Of a stretch of DNA of 64,000 bases, positions 11,166 to 20,840 are shown in pieces. This DNA is from Cokeromyces recurvatus (taxonomy: Eukaryota > Mucoromycota > Mucoromycetes > Mucorales > Mucoraceae). Position 1 is the stretch's first letter. Each line of letters opens with the position of its first letter. Location: the NCBI RefSeq assembly GCF_025118155.1, contig NW_026251388.1:248001-312000 (forward strand), in the 5' to 3' direction. Both the position numbers and the translations under genes were made by a program. The notes beneath the pieces were generated by a model. That model ran no database searches. It was not told the origin of the DNA and saw only the letters and a program-made list of their open reading frames with translations.

Positions 11166-13917
11166 ATTGATCTAAATCTATGGTAGTTGCTAAAGGTCCA
11201 ATATAAAAAGTAAATAAAAAGTCATAATAATACTACACATGAATAAGAAGAAAAAAAAAATCTCTTCCCCCTTCTTAAGAAGCTCATACGTGGCTTATCT
11301 TTTCTTGGGCATATTTTTTTCAGTTAGATCGTACCTTTTATGCTACTGTGGAATTCAAAGAAAGATATTTGAAATCAATAAAGGTTAAGCCTGATTAAAG
11401 AATGAAATCGTAAGTATTTCTCTTGAAATTCCTTTTTATGTGATAAAAGAAAGAGATGTCTATTTTACAATCTAGTCTGTTATTTCAGATTTAAGCAAAG
11501 AGATTTGAGAAACAAACACAGAGAGTCAGATAGAGCAAATAAAGAATGATTTTTTTTTAAAAAAAAAAATTGTAAATCGACTCATCCTAAAATGGGAAGT
11601 ATTTGACTGTCTTTTATTTATTTTTTTCATTTTATTTTTTTTTTAATTTTTGCTTGTCAAGTAGCATCATTATGCCTTAGAAGTTATAGGTATAGATATG
11701 TGATAGTGAATATATTCTTAACATAGATGATGCAAACAAAGTATAACACGGGTTAAGGTTATTATAAGAAAAGAAGTACATAAATATGCTATTTTCATGA
11801 GAATATGAACTGACTTTTATTTTACACTTTTCAGTTTATACGATGTACATGATAACAGCTTTAGTAAAGGATAGGGAAAATAAATAATGATTACTTAAAT
11901 CAAAGTTGATTTGCAAACACTATAGTATTATAAATTATAATCTATTTATAATATTTAAAGCTTCTAGAATGACAGATTAATAAAATAAAATAGATAGAAG
12001 CTAAACTTGCTATTAAATTATTGGTTGAGGCTCAATAAGTTAATGAAAAAAAAAAAAGTCCTTATAGAGGATTTATAGATAAAGAGAATTAGTATTAATT
12101 TAAGCTTGTTAGTTCATCAAAGTTTGGGACTTGAAGTAGCTGAAGCCACAAGTAAACATGTTATAACTCTACAGACCACTCAGGGATGGCGCAATATAGA
12201 TAAGAAAGACTTATATAGCATTATCAATGAAACTTATTTTTTATAATGGTTAAGAAAAAAAAGGAACATTCACTTAGTTTAAGAGTAACAATTGCATCGT
12301 ATTACTTTGTTGATTTGGGAGGTGATAAAGTTAAAAGCTATTAATCAAAATTAGAATAGAAAGATGAAAGACAGTAGAAGCAATAACTGCCACAGGTTAT
12401 CGCTTCAATTTTATATGCAGCACCATAGATGTCTTAGACAAACATAAGAGCTTTAAGGTTTTTTACCTAGTAATAAAGAAAAAAAACAAAAGATGCTTTT
12501 AATTAACATGATCTAGCAAAAGAAAGTTACTGATGAGTACTGAAAATAATGTGTTTCTACGATTCATGCACTTGTATCTAGTTCCCTTTCTTAAACACTG
12601 TTTTCACCTATGTTTCTATATTTATGACTACTCCGAGCGAAAAGCAAAATTAAACAGCACGTGCTCATTTGAGAGTTAAGATATTTATAAATGATATATA
12701 TATGAGTGTAGCATAGGAAAGGGAAAAAAATAGATTATCAGACTACAAAGTTCTATTCGAATAAAGAAAAATCCCTTAAGGGGACTATGTTGATCAGAAA
12801 GTACTGAACTGGCCATGTTTAAATAAACAAATATATAAACTGTTCATAACAAACAAATCCTTTATTACACATTATTTTCCTGATTGCTTTATATTATATT
12901 CGTCAATAAATAAAGATCATTGTTCGGGTCAAACCTTATTAGTAACAATGAACATTCCCAAAGTCAAGCATTTCGGAGAAATTCCGGAAGATACATAATA
13001 ATGCAAATATATGGATCTGCAGAATGATTTGCAGTAAATTCCTTTTTTGAATTAATTTGATTTAAAGATATAGCGTATTGAAGCAATACAGCAGTAAACT
13101 CGATCAGCATCTAATAGATAAAGAAGTATATCAAATCTTTTACAAGAGTCCTAAAAATACGAAAGCTCTGATGAACATAGTGAATATTGGATCGAAGAAC
13201 ACCGTATAAGATGTACAATTTGGATGTAAAAACGTGAATTAAAAGCTATTCTAAAGAACCTGACACATTTAATCATATGTTTATCATTCAACTGTACAAT
13301 GTCCTCTAGTAATGTAATAAATAGTTTTCTTTTTGGAAATGCTTTCTTTGTGTAATATTCAATGTATTCTAGCTGTTGGATTAGTATGTATCCTCTTAAA
13401 TATGCTCTTATTTTAGATTAGTAAGAATGTATGATAAACGTTACAAATATAACTCTATGAAGATAAATATCAATTTATTTAGAAGAATATAAACGTATAA
13501 AACTATATTTTGATACATAATATGGAATTAAATAAATTAAAGTATAAATTTGTGCTATCATATTAAGATCCACTTTATACGTAAAGAGTATCAGAGTATA
13601 AGAATAAGATATCTTTTTATATGTATATCATTAGAAGTTATTCTTCTATACAAACACCTACATATATACATACGCATCTCTATGTATACTACAATAAACC
13701 ACACTATAATTCAGTCTGTAAACTATATTTCATAATTTATTTTTATATTGCTAATAATACGTTTATTTATTTATTCCTACAGTTCATTTATTATCAAAGT
13801 ATAAAGTCTACAAACCTCAGTTTATTACAAAGTGCTTTCTATAGAATACTCTTTTTGAAAAGAAAATGACGTGATGTGAAAAAAAAAGTCGTTAAAACGC
13901 ATAGCGCATGCTTGGTG
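11166..13917. other. Long AT-rich region with no supported gene
   Basis: About 2.75 kb upstream of ITC1. The ITC1 promoter must lie at the low end. Overlapping short frames near 13550-13870 have the skewed Ile/Tyr/Ser composition of random AT-rich DNA. I see no repeat, RNA gene or family motif. Confidence 0.55.
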
Positions 13918-14373
13918 TCAATTCTTTGCGCCATCGATGAGAGTATAAAGGAAGGTATGAGTTGACCGACATTTGTCGCTCAGGGTATCGACATTCTGGA
14001 CAGAAGCAGTCTTACACATGCGCCAAAACATTTCAGAGATCCGCATCAGCGTGTTCAAGTTTTTTAAAGAGATAAAGCCAGGCAATTCCTCCAGAGAACG
14101 AGGGAATGTTAACTTGCCAAGTTCAGATAAACATTATATTCCATCATGACGCAACCGTATTAAGAAAAAGACCACTGAAAATCCATTTATTTGAAAGGCC
14201 AACGAAGTATTCAACTGATTATTGTCAATAGTTTCTTTGCAAAATAATGCCAAGCAAAGCAGGTCATGGCAGAGGTTAAACTTGTCAAGTGTGGGTTGAG
14301 TAACCTTTGCTTGTCCAAATCCTAGACTGTGCCCAAACACCAACTGATTCAGCTTAGTAATCGTTGCGTCGGA

Positions 14374-14416
<43 letters not shown>

Positions 14417-15496
14417 GTTACTATCGGTTTCAATATTTCTCCACCCTAAAAGAACATGTTTTTCGGGGTTGGATAATATACTGGACAATATAGGATGGAA
14501 ATAGGTGGTGGTAAGTTCGTACTCAGCAATTGATGTTTTGTCCTTAATAGCTTGCAGAGGCAGCTCATTCATGGCTTTGATTATCCCACAAACCACTGAG
14601 GAAGCGTGTTCATCTAAATTAATACAAAGTTGTGATAATAGGGTAGTTGCCTCATCTTTAGATTGAACCTTCTGCTCAACTGAATCGATAATACGGGCAA
14701 CATTTGCGCAGATTCCATCCGTAATGTCTATATTTTTGTCTATCGATTATTGTATAAAGTTCTGATGAATGCCACATAATGTTTCCTTGGAGAAGACATC
14801 GACCATTTTTTCACTATGCTGGCTAAGGTATGACAGAAAAATGTGTGATAAAGCGAGGATCTCATGAATGGATGTTTCAATTTGGAGTAAGTTTGCTCTT
14901 GATAATGCCACTACATTTTATTGGAATATTTGAAATAATTTGGCCACATTTGGATCATTAAACATACAGGGGACAACTGGTATGGCGTTGATATCTATTG
15001 ATGGGGAAGTAAAAGCTGCTGGTGAAGGTGGATAGAGGATATCATCTTCCCTCTCTACGGTCGGTGTTCGAAGAGTGGTTATAGGTAAAGGCATGAATTC
15101 TACACTATTAGAAGCAACAGATTGTGTATCAACTGTATGCGTCAGAGCTGTTGACCGGAAGTTGGTGGTTAGGGTTGTTGTTTGTTCCTTTAATATATTT
15201 TCTGCGTAGTCTGAGCAAGACTCTTGTGTGTCTAATTGGGTTCTAAGCTGCTTCCTTTCCAACCAATATAGCGTAAAATCACTTGTTCGTTTCCAATTGT
15301 TGAAGCCTTCCATTAAACTGATTTTGTATTGCGGAATGTAATGAGAAATGATGCTCTGGTATCAACTTATGGTATACTGTTTGTCCAGTAAAGTATGATG
15401 CTCAGCAAATGTCTTGCATATGAGATTATCTTTGTTATCAATACACCATTGGACATCATTCAAGATGGTCCTTTGTCGTTTTTGTCGTCTGCTCAT
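13918..15496 (-). pseudogene. Decayed Mucorales multicopy-family gene, PD-(D/E)XK-like by inference
   Basis: Starting at an ATG at 15496 (MSRRQKRQRT), one reading frame runs to a stop at 13918, about 525 codons, with four in-frame stops and one frameshift. Stops fall after QYTIS (TGA), after KLFQIFQ (TAA), after IHQNFIQ (TAA) and after RLRHDGI (TAA). A 39-base T run (14376-14414) sits where lysine codons are expected and shifts the frame. The conserved block after it, SDATITKLNQLVFGHSLGFG then QAKV, resembles a family I know from Mucorales genomes in which the same place reads P-D ... G-E-V-K, the spacing of a PD-(D/E)XK nuclease core; here both key positions look altered. The continuation LSELGKLTFPRSLEELPGF also fits that family. 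Function of the family is not established; the nuclease reading is my inference. Confidence 0.68.
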
Positions 15497-15980
15497 CAGA
15501 TCAATAGGAAAAGTAGTGAAAGAACTTGAGTGTGGTATGAGCTCTGTTACGCAGTGGTAGAGTTTAAACAGTTATTTTATTAAATAGAACCACCTTTATT
15601 AAAGCGAGCAATTGAATTTATAGATACAATAGTAAGAAAGTATACTTATTATGTTGGCTTTGGTAATTTAACAATATAATATGTTTTACATGAAGAGAGT
15701 GGAAAGAGGGGATAAACAAATATAAGTAAAATAATACGATTAAATAATACATTTATTAAAGAAAAAAAAAGTGATCATAATGAGCACAATAGTTTAAATA
15801 ACTGCATTGTCCGAACCAGTTCGCGAAGTTAAGAGTAAAAAAAAAAAAATCTCTTAAGAGTCAAGAGGGAAAATGAAAAAAGTATTGAAGAATAATGAAA
15901 AATAAAAGGGAAGAAAGTAAAACGAAAGAAAGATAGAGAAAAAATTCAGAAACAAGATAGAGACATCAGCATTTTTATCA
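15497..15980. other. Gap between two relics
   Basis: Purine-rich, low-complexity DNA between the decayed gene ending upstream at 15496 and the retrotransposon fragment. On the minus strand it would be the 3' flank of the retrotransposon piece, but no clear poly(A) tail or target-site duplication is visible. Confidence 0.45.
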
Positions 15981-16336
15981 TTACAACCATCTCATCAAAC
16001 TAGCACCGATATCAGCTGGAGGAGGAGGGAGATCTTCACCATGGAAAATATGATCCAATTCATGTAGGATCAGGCAAATTTCAGGCCAACGTACAGACCA
16101 GGAAGAGACAGATAGGACTTTTTTTTTGGTTTTTTTTGCGGTAATGAATTTAGTAAGAAAGAAAGAGGGTCTTTGATGGATCTGGGCATTTGTAGATGAC
16201 GGTGTATGTGCAGACATTCGGTAGCATGAATACGAGAATAATTAACTGCAGGATGGAAAAGACAGGTACAAGGTTTTCCACCAGGGAGCCAACCAAGATG
16301 CCAGCGGACCATTTGGCTGCGTTCTGCATTTGACAT
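15981..16336 (-). mobile_element. 3' end of a non-LTR retrotransposon polyprotein (truncated, frameshifted)
   Basis: Two overlapping frames make one degenerate peptide of about 118 residues. The first (from 16336) reads MSNAERSQMVRWHLGWLPGG then C-x-C ... HP ... H-ATECLHIHRHLQMP and DPLSFLLNSLP; the second, after an A/T-run slippage near 16120-16135, reads WSVRWPEICLILHELDHIF and ends GASLMRWL at 15981. This C-H-x-C-type tail with GWLPGG and a downstream WP-x-ILxELD matches the end of reverse-transcriptase proteins of Mucorales LINE-like elements, from memory. The catalytic reverse-transcriptase domain is absent, so this is a 5'-truncated copy, the usual fate of LINE insertions. Confidence 0.62.
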
Positions 16337-16366
16337 AGGTAACTAGAGGATAGGATCGATACCTAG

Positions 16367-17045
16367 GGTAGGGCAGCAGCCCAGGTCTTAACACATGTTC
16401 TCTCAATATTTATTAATGGCCCACCAGACTACTCTACCGAAGGCAGCTATGTCCATGGTTATCTTTCACCATTATTGACCACTGTCTTTGGTTCTGATCC
16501 CCTGTTGAATATGAAATGGGCTAATGGCCAATTAAAAACAATGATTCCAAAGCATACAAACCAGACTTTTTGGTTTGCAATCTTTCAGGTAGTGTGAAGC
16601 ATGTTGTGTTGAATTCCGTATTTAAATCTGTAGATCAAAATTCTTATGTAGAATCTGACTTGGTAAAGCTTGCCAAGCAAATGAGATTTACTATGACAAT
16701 TTGGTTTCGAGCGGTATTGTTGAACCAAAGGTGTACGGTATTCATTGTGAAGGCAATGATTTACATACGTATGTCATGAATCTCGATTCTCCCAAGGTCT
16801 ACAGAATGATCAGTATTACCAAGTTGAAGCTCTTTGGAAAATTGGACCAGATCACTTTCCTCCATAGCATCCTTACACATTTGATTTGTCTAAAGAACGT
16901 TGCTCATGAAAGTGCGCTAAAAATTGAAACTGCTGTTATATCTAGCTGCGCTACTTTGAAACGCCCTGCTCCCTGCCCACTTTTGCATTGGTTGTTCAAC
17001 GATTCTTTTGTTCTGTCCCGTGCAACCAAGATACAGAAGAAATGA
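16367..17045 (+). pseudogene. Decayed PD-(D/E)XK-like gene of a Mucorales multicopy family
   Basis: Three frame segments join into one peptide. From 16367 the frame reads GRAAAQVLTHVLSIFINGPP to KTMIPKHT (about 16553). A frameshift leads into YKPDFLVCNLSGSVKHVVLN then SVFKS and QNSYVESDLVKLAKQMRF. A second shift near 16690 leads to LVSSGIVEPKVYGIHCEGND through KLKLFGKLDQITFLH and ends at 17045. PDF followed 14 residues on by x-F-K has the spacing of a PD-(D/E)XK nuclease motif; the position where related copies have glutamate (E-F-K) is valine here. It lies head to head with the retrotransposon fragment, 30 bp away. The family is a common one of unknown function in Mucorales; the nuclease assignment is inference. 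Confidence 0.66.
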
Positions 17046-17059
17046 ATGCTCTTGTTTTT

Positions 17060-17359
17060 TTATTCACGGCCATTATTCAAAACTGACTTTTTGTATGGAT
17101 ACTGCTCACTCTCCTTATACTCTCTTCACCATCGTTATACAACACGTTCATTTACTCCAAGTTTTCTACCGACTTTGGCTGTAATCCCCCTTTGTCTTCC
17201 ACTTTCAATCAGAATATTGATAAACTTCTCCCTTAAACTGTCATCGTAATGATTGTATTGCAACTTAGGTTCTGCAACCACAAATCTTGCAGAGGTCCTT
17301 TTATTATTTGTTGAATATTTGGGCTGCCCATTACCGTCAAGTTTTCCGGCATGTACCGT
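17060..17359 (-). mobile_element. N-terminal fragment of a DNA transposase
   Basis: On the minus strand a frame open from 17359 reads GKLDGNGQPKYSTNNKRTSA, then FVVAEPKLQYNHYDDSLREK, FINILIESGRQRGITAKVGR and KLGVNERVV, with a TAA and a TGA inside the following R-W motif, then REYKESEQYPYKKSVLNNGR before a stop at 17060. The helix-turn-helix pattern (GITAKVGRKLGVNERVV-x-RW) and the PYKKS linker are those of Tc1/mariner-like transposases found in Mucorales. The DDE catalytic domain is missing. The two internal stops replace an expected glutamine and tryptophan. Confidence 0.6.
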
Positions 17360-17551
17360 TTAACTCTGAACATATTTTATTATCTATTCACCGGCTCATA
17401 TCTAATTTATCCTCCCAACTTTCTTTTGACCCCACTAATTAACCCCTATATATCTCTCTATATATCATCTTCTTTTCCTCTCCCTCTATAAAAGGTGACG
17501 TTTTAAGGACATTAAATAAAAACTAGAGTTTACTCCCCTATAAAAAAAAAA

Positions 17552-17731
17552 TTATTTGTTGAATCGAATAGCTTCGATTTTAAGGTAGATATCTCGACTA
17601 GTTATTGTCTCCAAGACTATATTGGAGTCGGTCATATCTGTTAATACACCTTCCATCGGGTCATAAACTTCAGTTCCATTGTCATTGAAGATATTATCAT
17701 TTCCATCTTCATAGTAGAAAATAAATGTCAT
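17552..17731 (-). CDS. Small acidic ORF of unknown function (59 residues)
   Basis: An intact frame from ATG at 17731 to TAA at 17552 begins MTFIFYYEDGNDNIF and ends KIEAIRFNK. It is acidic and of better complexity than most short frames here, and it lies just upstream of, and on the same strand as, the transposase fragment, so it could be an upstream part of the same dead element. No family recognised; it may not be a gene. Confidence 0.25.
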   Translation of the reverse strand: MTFIFYYEDGNDNIFNDNGTEVYDPMEGVLTDMTDSNIVLETITSRDIYLKIEAIRFNK

Positions 17732-18039
17732 GGTAAAACTTTAGAAATAAAAGTGTAATAGTAAAAACTCGAAAAACCCGGACACTGTTTATCAGCCGGA
17801 CTGTAATATAAAACAAAAAAAAATAGATCGTGCTTGTGAAATAAATACAGTGCATAATAATATTGTATAAAGTTACAATATAAATAATTTATAATAGACT
17901 ATTTTGACGGGAAGTTTAATATAAAATGTAGCTTTAAAAGGGAATTCCGGAACTATTGTACATAACATATAAAATGCATCTATTTCTTTCTTCTTTCTTC
18001 TTCTCCTTGATACACATCTCTTCTTTATCTTTCCCCTCA

Positions 18040-18864
18040 ATGACACACAGTAGTAAAAAGAAACAAGATAGCCAAGTTCAACGTCTATATCAGTGTGACT
18101 TTTGTTTAAAATCATTTTATAGACTAGAACATAAAGTACGTCATGTTCGCACTCATACAGGAGAAAAGCCTCATGCATGTACCTTTGAGCACTGTGATAA
18201 AAGATTTGCTCGTTCTGACGAATTAAGTAGACATATTCGTGTTCATACTGCGTCACCTGCTATATTATTACAACGATGTAAAAAAGTACGTAGATTGAAT
18301 TATGCATCAAAGTCAAGATCCATAGATGATGAAGAGGCTTATTTAAAGCAACAACAATTTTGTTCCATTCTTCGTTTTGTTCATCCATCTAATACTACTA
18401 CAAGAAATAATAATAATAATAAACAACAAACTAGTTATAATAACAAAATTCGTGGAAGTCCGTATAAGCAATCAACTAATTCAAAATTAAATCATTGTCC
18501 CATTTCTAATTGCTATAAATCCTTTTGGAGAAAGGGTCAATTAGCACGTCATATTGAAAAGCAACATCAAGCTAGATTCACTTTTGAAGAATTAAATAAT
18601 TCAGAGAAATTGTCTGCTTTATTGAATTCACCCTCCTTACCTTACTCTAGTAGTAGTTCAGAGGAAGAATCAAATAGATGTATTTGGTCTTCTAAGGAAG
18701 AAGACAAAGGAAATACAACCGTTGTAGTGGATTTACCTCCTATTTTCATGAGTCATACTTCCTCATCATCTGTGATATGGGATAATGATAAACGCTGTCA
18801 ATTACCTTCTATAAAGTCATTATTATCACATTTATATCATCATACTAATAATCAAATAATGTAA
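18040..18864 (+). CDS. C2H2 zinc-finger transcription factor, CreA/Mig1-like fingers
   Basis: Single-exon gene of 274 residues from the ATG at 18040 ([12 protein letters not shown]). An in-frame upstream ATG at 17956 would add a hydrophobic stretch that does not suit a nuclear protein, so I prefer 18040. Two tandem fingers open the protein: C-x2-C ... H-x3-H in [20 protein letters not shown] and the second, [20 protein letters not shown], joined by the linker RTHTGEKP. The finger residues and the linker are very close to the CreA/Mig1 class that binds GC-rich repressor sites. A third, isolated finger ([20 protein letters not shown]) follows an asparagine-rich spacer. The C-terminus is serine-rich. 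A role in carbon-source repression is possible but unproven; Mucorales have many paralogues. Confidence 0.86.
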   Translation: MTHSSKKKQDSQVQRLYQCDFCLKSFYRLEHKVRHVRTHTGEKPHACTFEHCDKRFARSDELSRHIRVHTASPAILLQRCKKVRRLNYASKSRSIDDEEAYLKQQQFCSILRFVHPSNTTTRNNNNNKQQTSYNNKIRGSPYKQSTNSKLNHCPISNCYKSFWRKGQLARHIEKQHQARFTFEELNNSEKLSALLNSPSLPYSSSSSEEESNRCIWSSKEEDKGNTTVVVDLPPIFMSHTSSSSVIWDNDKRCQLPSIKSLLSHLYHHTNNQIM

Positions 18865-19245
18865 TTTCACCTTCATCATCTACACACTATATTTTCATTG
18901 TAACTATTTGAAATAAAGCATAAATGGTCATAAATGACAAAATTCTATTGAAGGAGATGCTTTCAGTGCGACCTTATTTTGAAGAAAATAAATAGCACTC
19001 CTTTATTTATATTGAATAAAATCACGATATTCGTTTCAATATGTATGCCTTCAACATTCTTTTACAATAAATAATATCTCTTTATTAGATACTTTTCCTA
19101 ATGACCAAGACACTAGTATCTATTGACGTACTTTAACAGCAAATATATTAAAGAAAACAACTACAATCTGTAGCAGAAAAATACAAAAAAAGTGAAGGCT
19201 CAATTACTTGCTGTAGCAGAGAAGAGGAAAGGAAATAATTCTATT

Positions 19246-19283
<38 letters not shown>

Positions 19284-19308
19284 TCTTTTACTTTTTTTTT
19301 TCTTAAGG
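18865..19308. other. Intergenic region between two 3' ends
   Basis: 444 bp between the stop codons of the convergent zinc-finger and RXT2-like genes. It contains a run of more than 30 T (about 19249-19280). Nothing else recognised. Confidence 0.5.
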
Positions 19309-20636
19309 TTAATAAACTGTACTATTGTTATTAGAAGAAGTAGAGTTGACTATATTCGAATTTGCATTCATAGAATTAGGCGAATTGTTACTATTCATGG
19401 ATATTTTGTTTCTATTGTCTTCTTCCCTTGCACTTGCTTTTAACTCTTTCCATAGAGTTTCTTTTTGCATACTTGCTTTACATAATTTATTGCGCGCTCC
19501 CTGAAGACGAGCTATATATTCATTGCTATGATTAATATTTTCCTATTTTTAACCGTATTAGATGAATGAATGATTCCTTGTTGTATCTTTAAAATGTACG
19601 TTACCAACAATAATTCTTTTACTCTTTTAACAACTTCTCTTGCTTCAACATCCGCGTCTATGTCTATATTTTTATTATTCTCATCGTCTTCTTCGTGATC
19701 ATGTTGCTCTTTAATTTTAGTTTCAACTTCTGAATCAAGTTCTTTTGGGTCTAAAGGTTCAACCGTACTAGATTGACATTTTTGACCTGATTCTTGTTTC
19801 ACTTTATTCACATTAGTAGTACTACCAGCAGCAGAGCTTAATGTTGTTGCTGCAGCTTTAGCAGCTTCCATATCTTCTTTATATTTTCGGCGTTGTTCTG
19901 CTGTACGTTCAAATGTCAAGTCAAGATAACGTGGATCATCTTGATGCATAATAGCTGATAAACGACATAAAATTTTATTAAAATTCTTCTCATTTTCAAT
20001 AAATTCCATGGATGTCTTTGCAAGTGCATCGATTTGATTAGATAATAAAATTCTTCTTAATGCTGGTCTACGTACAATATCGGTTGGGACCTCGATAGGA
20101 CTTAAAATATCTATTGAATCCTCCACACTTAATTACACTTATATATTATAATATGCGAATAACTTTACCTTCAATATTAATAAGTGTATACGGATCTTCA
20201 TCATCATCAGAAACTCCATCTTCCATTCTTCTACGTTTTCTTTTTACAATAGTGTGCTTTTTATCTCCTTTTGTAAACTAAATGAAAAAAAATAAAATAA
20301 ATTAGTAAAACATTAATCATCGTGTTTAATCTTATAATTTACCTCTGTTTCTTCAGCAATTGTTTTTGGTGCACGTAATTTATTTCCTCCAAATTGGGAA
20401 TCTGATGCTGCCCATCTCTTCAGTGTTTTATAGTTAAAGATAAATAGTAATAATAATAATAAAAATCAGTAGAATTTAAACGTGGTTAGCATTTATATTT
20501 ATATGTATATAAAAAGGATATATTTATAGCCTCTATTATGAGGAACTAAATCAACTTGATCAACGTCACTATCATCATTATCATTCTGTATCCATTTAGC
20601 TGCAGGAGGTTGTGCTGATGGAATAGGCTGTGACAT
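19309..20636 (-). CDS. RXT2-like subunit of the Sin3-Rpd3 histone deacetylase complex
   Basis: Five exons join in frame to 345 residues: 20522-20636, 20343-20422, 20192-20277, 19605-20127 and 19309-19542. The acidic N-terminus (SDDDEDP) leads into VEDSIDILSPIEVPTDIVRR and PALRRILLSNQIDALAKTSM, which fits the RXT2 N-terminal family; the C-terminal exon (ENINHSNEYIARLQGARNKL) fits the second conserved helix. The protein would act in the nucleus in a large Rpd3 complex. Intron 1 (20423-20521) is AT-AC with U12-type signals and is required to keep the frame. For intron 3 I chose donor GTATAC at 20191 because the stronger-looking GTAAAG at 20168 leaves the frame off by one. The RXT2 name is by motif resemblance only. 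Confidence 0.7.
20423..20521 (-). other. U12-type AT-AC intron in the RXT2-like gene
   Basis: No GT donor exists in the open part of exon 1. The minus strand instead shows ATATCCTTTT (first base 20521), the U12 AT-AC donor consensus, and the intron ends in AC at 20424-20423. A branch-like ATCTTTAAC (20433-20441, 7 of 9 to TTCCTTAAC) lies about 11 nt from the 3' end, the normal U12 spacing. Removal joins ...RGYK to LKRWAASDSQF in frame. Length is 99 nt. Confidence 0.8.
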
Positions 20637-20840
20637 GCTAAATAATAAATAATGAATTCAATAGAATAATTCACTCTTAAAAAGGAGAAGGGAAAAAAGG
20701 TTTCTCTCTTTCCCTCTCTCTCTTTTTTTTTTTCTATCCTCGTCTTTATATGTTTTAAATCACAGATTAAAGTCACGTGCTGTATAAAGAACTACGTAGT
20801 TGTAAATTTTTTTTTTATTATTATTTTTTTCTAAAAACTT

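Noticed and set aside
13550..13869. Overlapping plus-strand ORFs
   Set aside because: Two frames of equal, skewed composition over the same DNA; neither looks coding.
17956..18039. Upstream in-frame start of the C2H2 gene
   Set aside because: Adds a hydrophobic Phe/Ser stretch resembling a signal peptide, unlikely for a nuclear zinc-finger protein; the next Met at 18040 fits better.
20128..20168. GTAAAG donor at 20168 for RXT2-like intron 3
   Set aside because: Would give a 41-nt intron and leave the next exon out of frame by one; the GTATAC donor at 20191 gives a 64-nt intron in frame.
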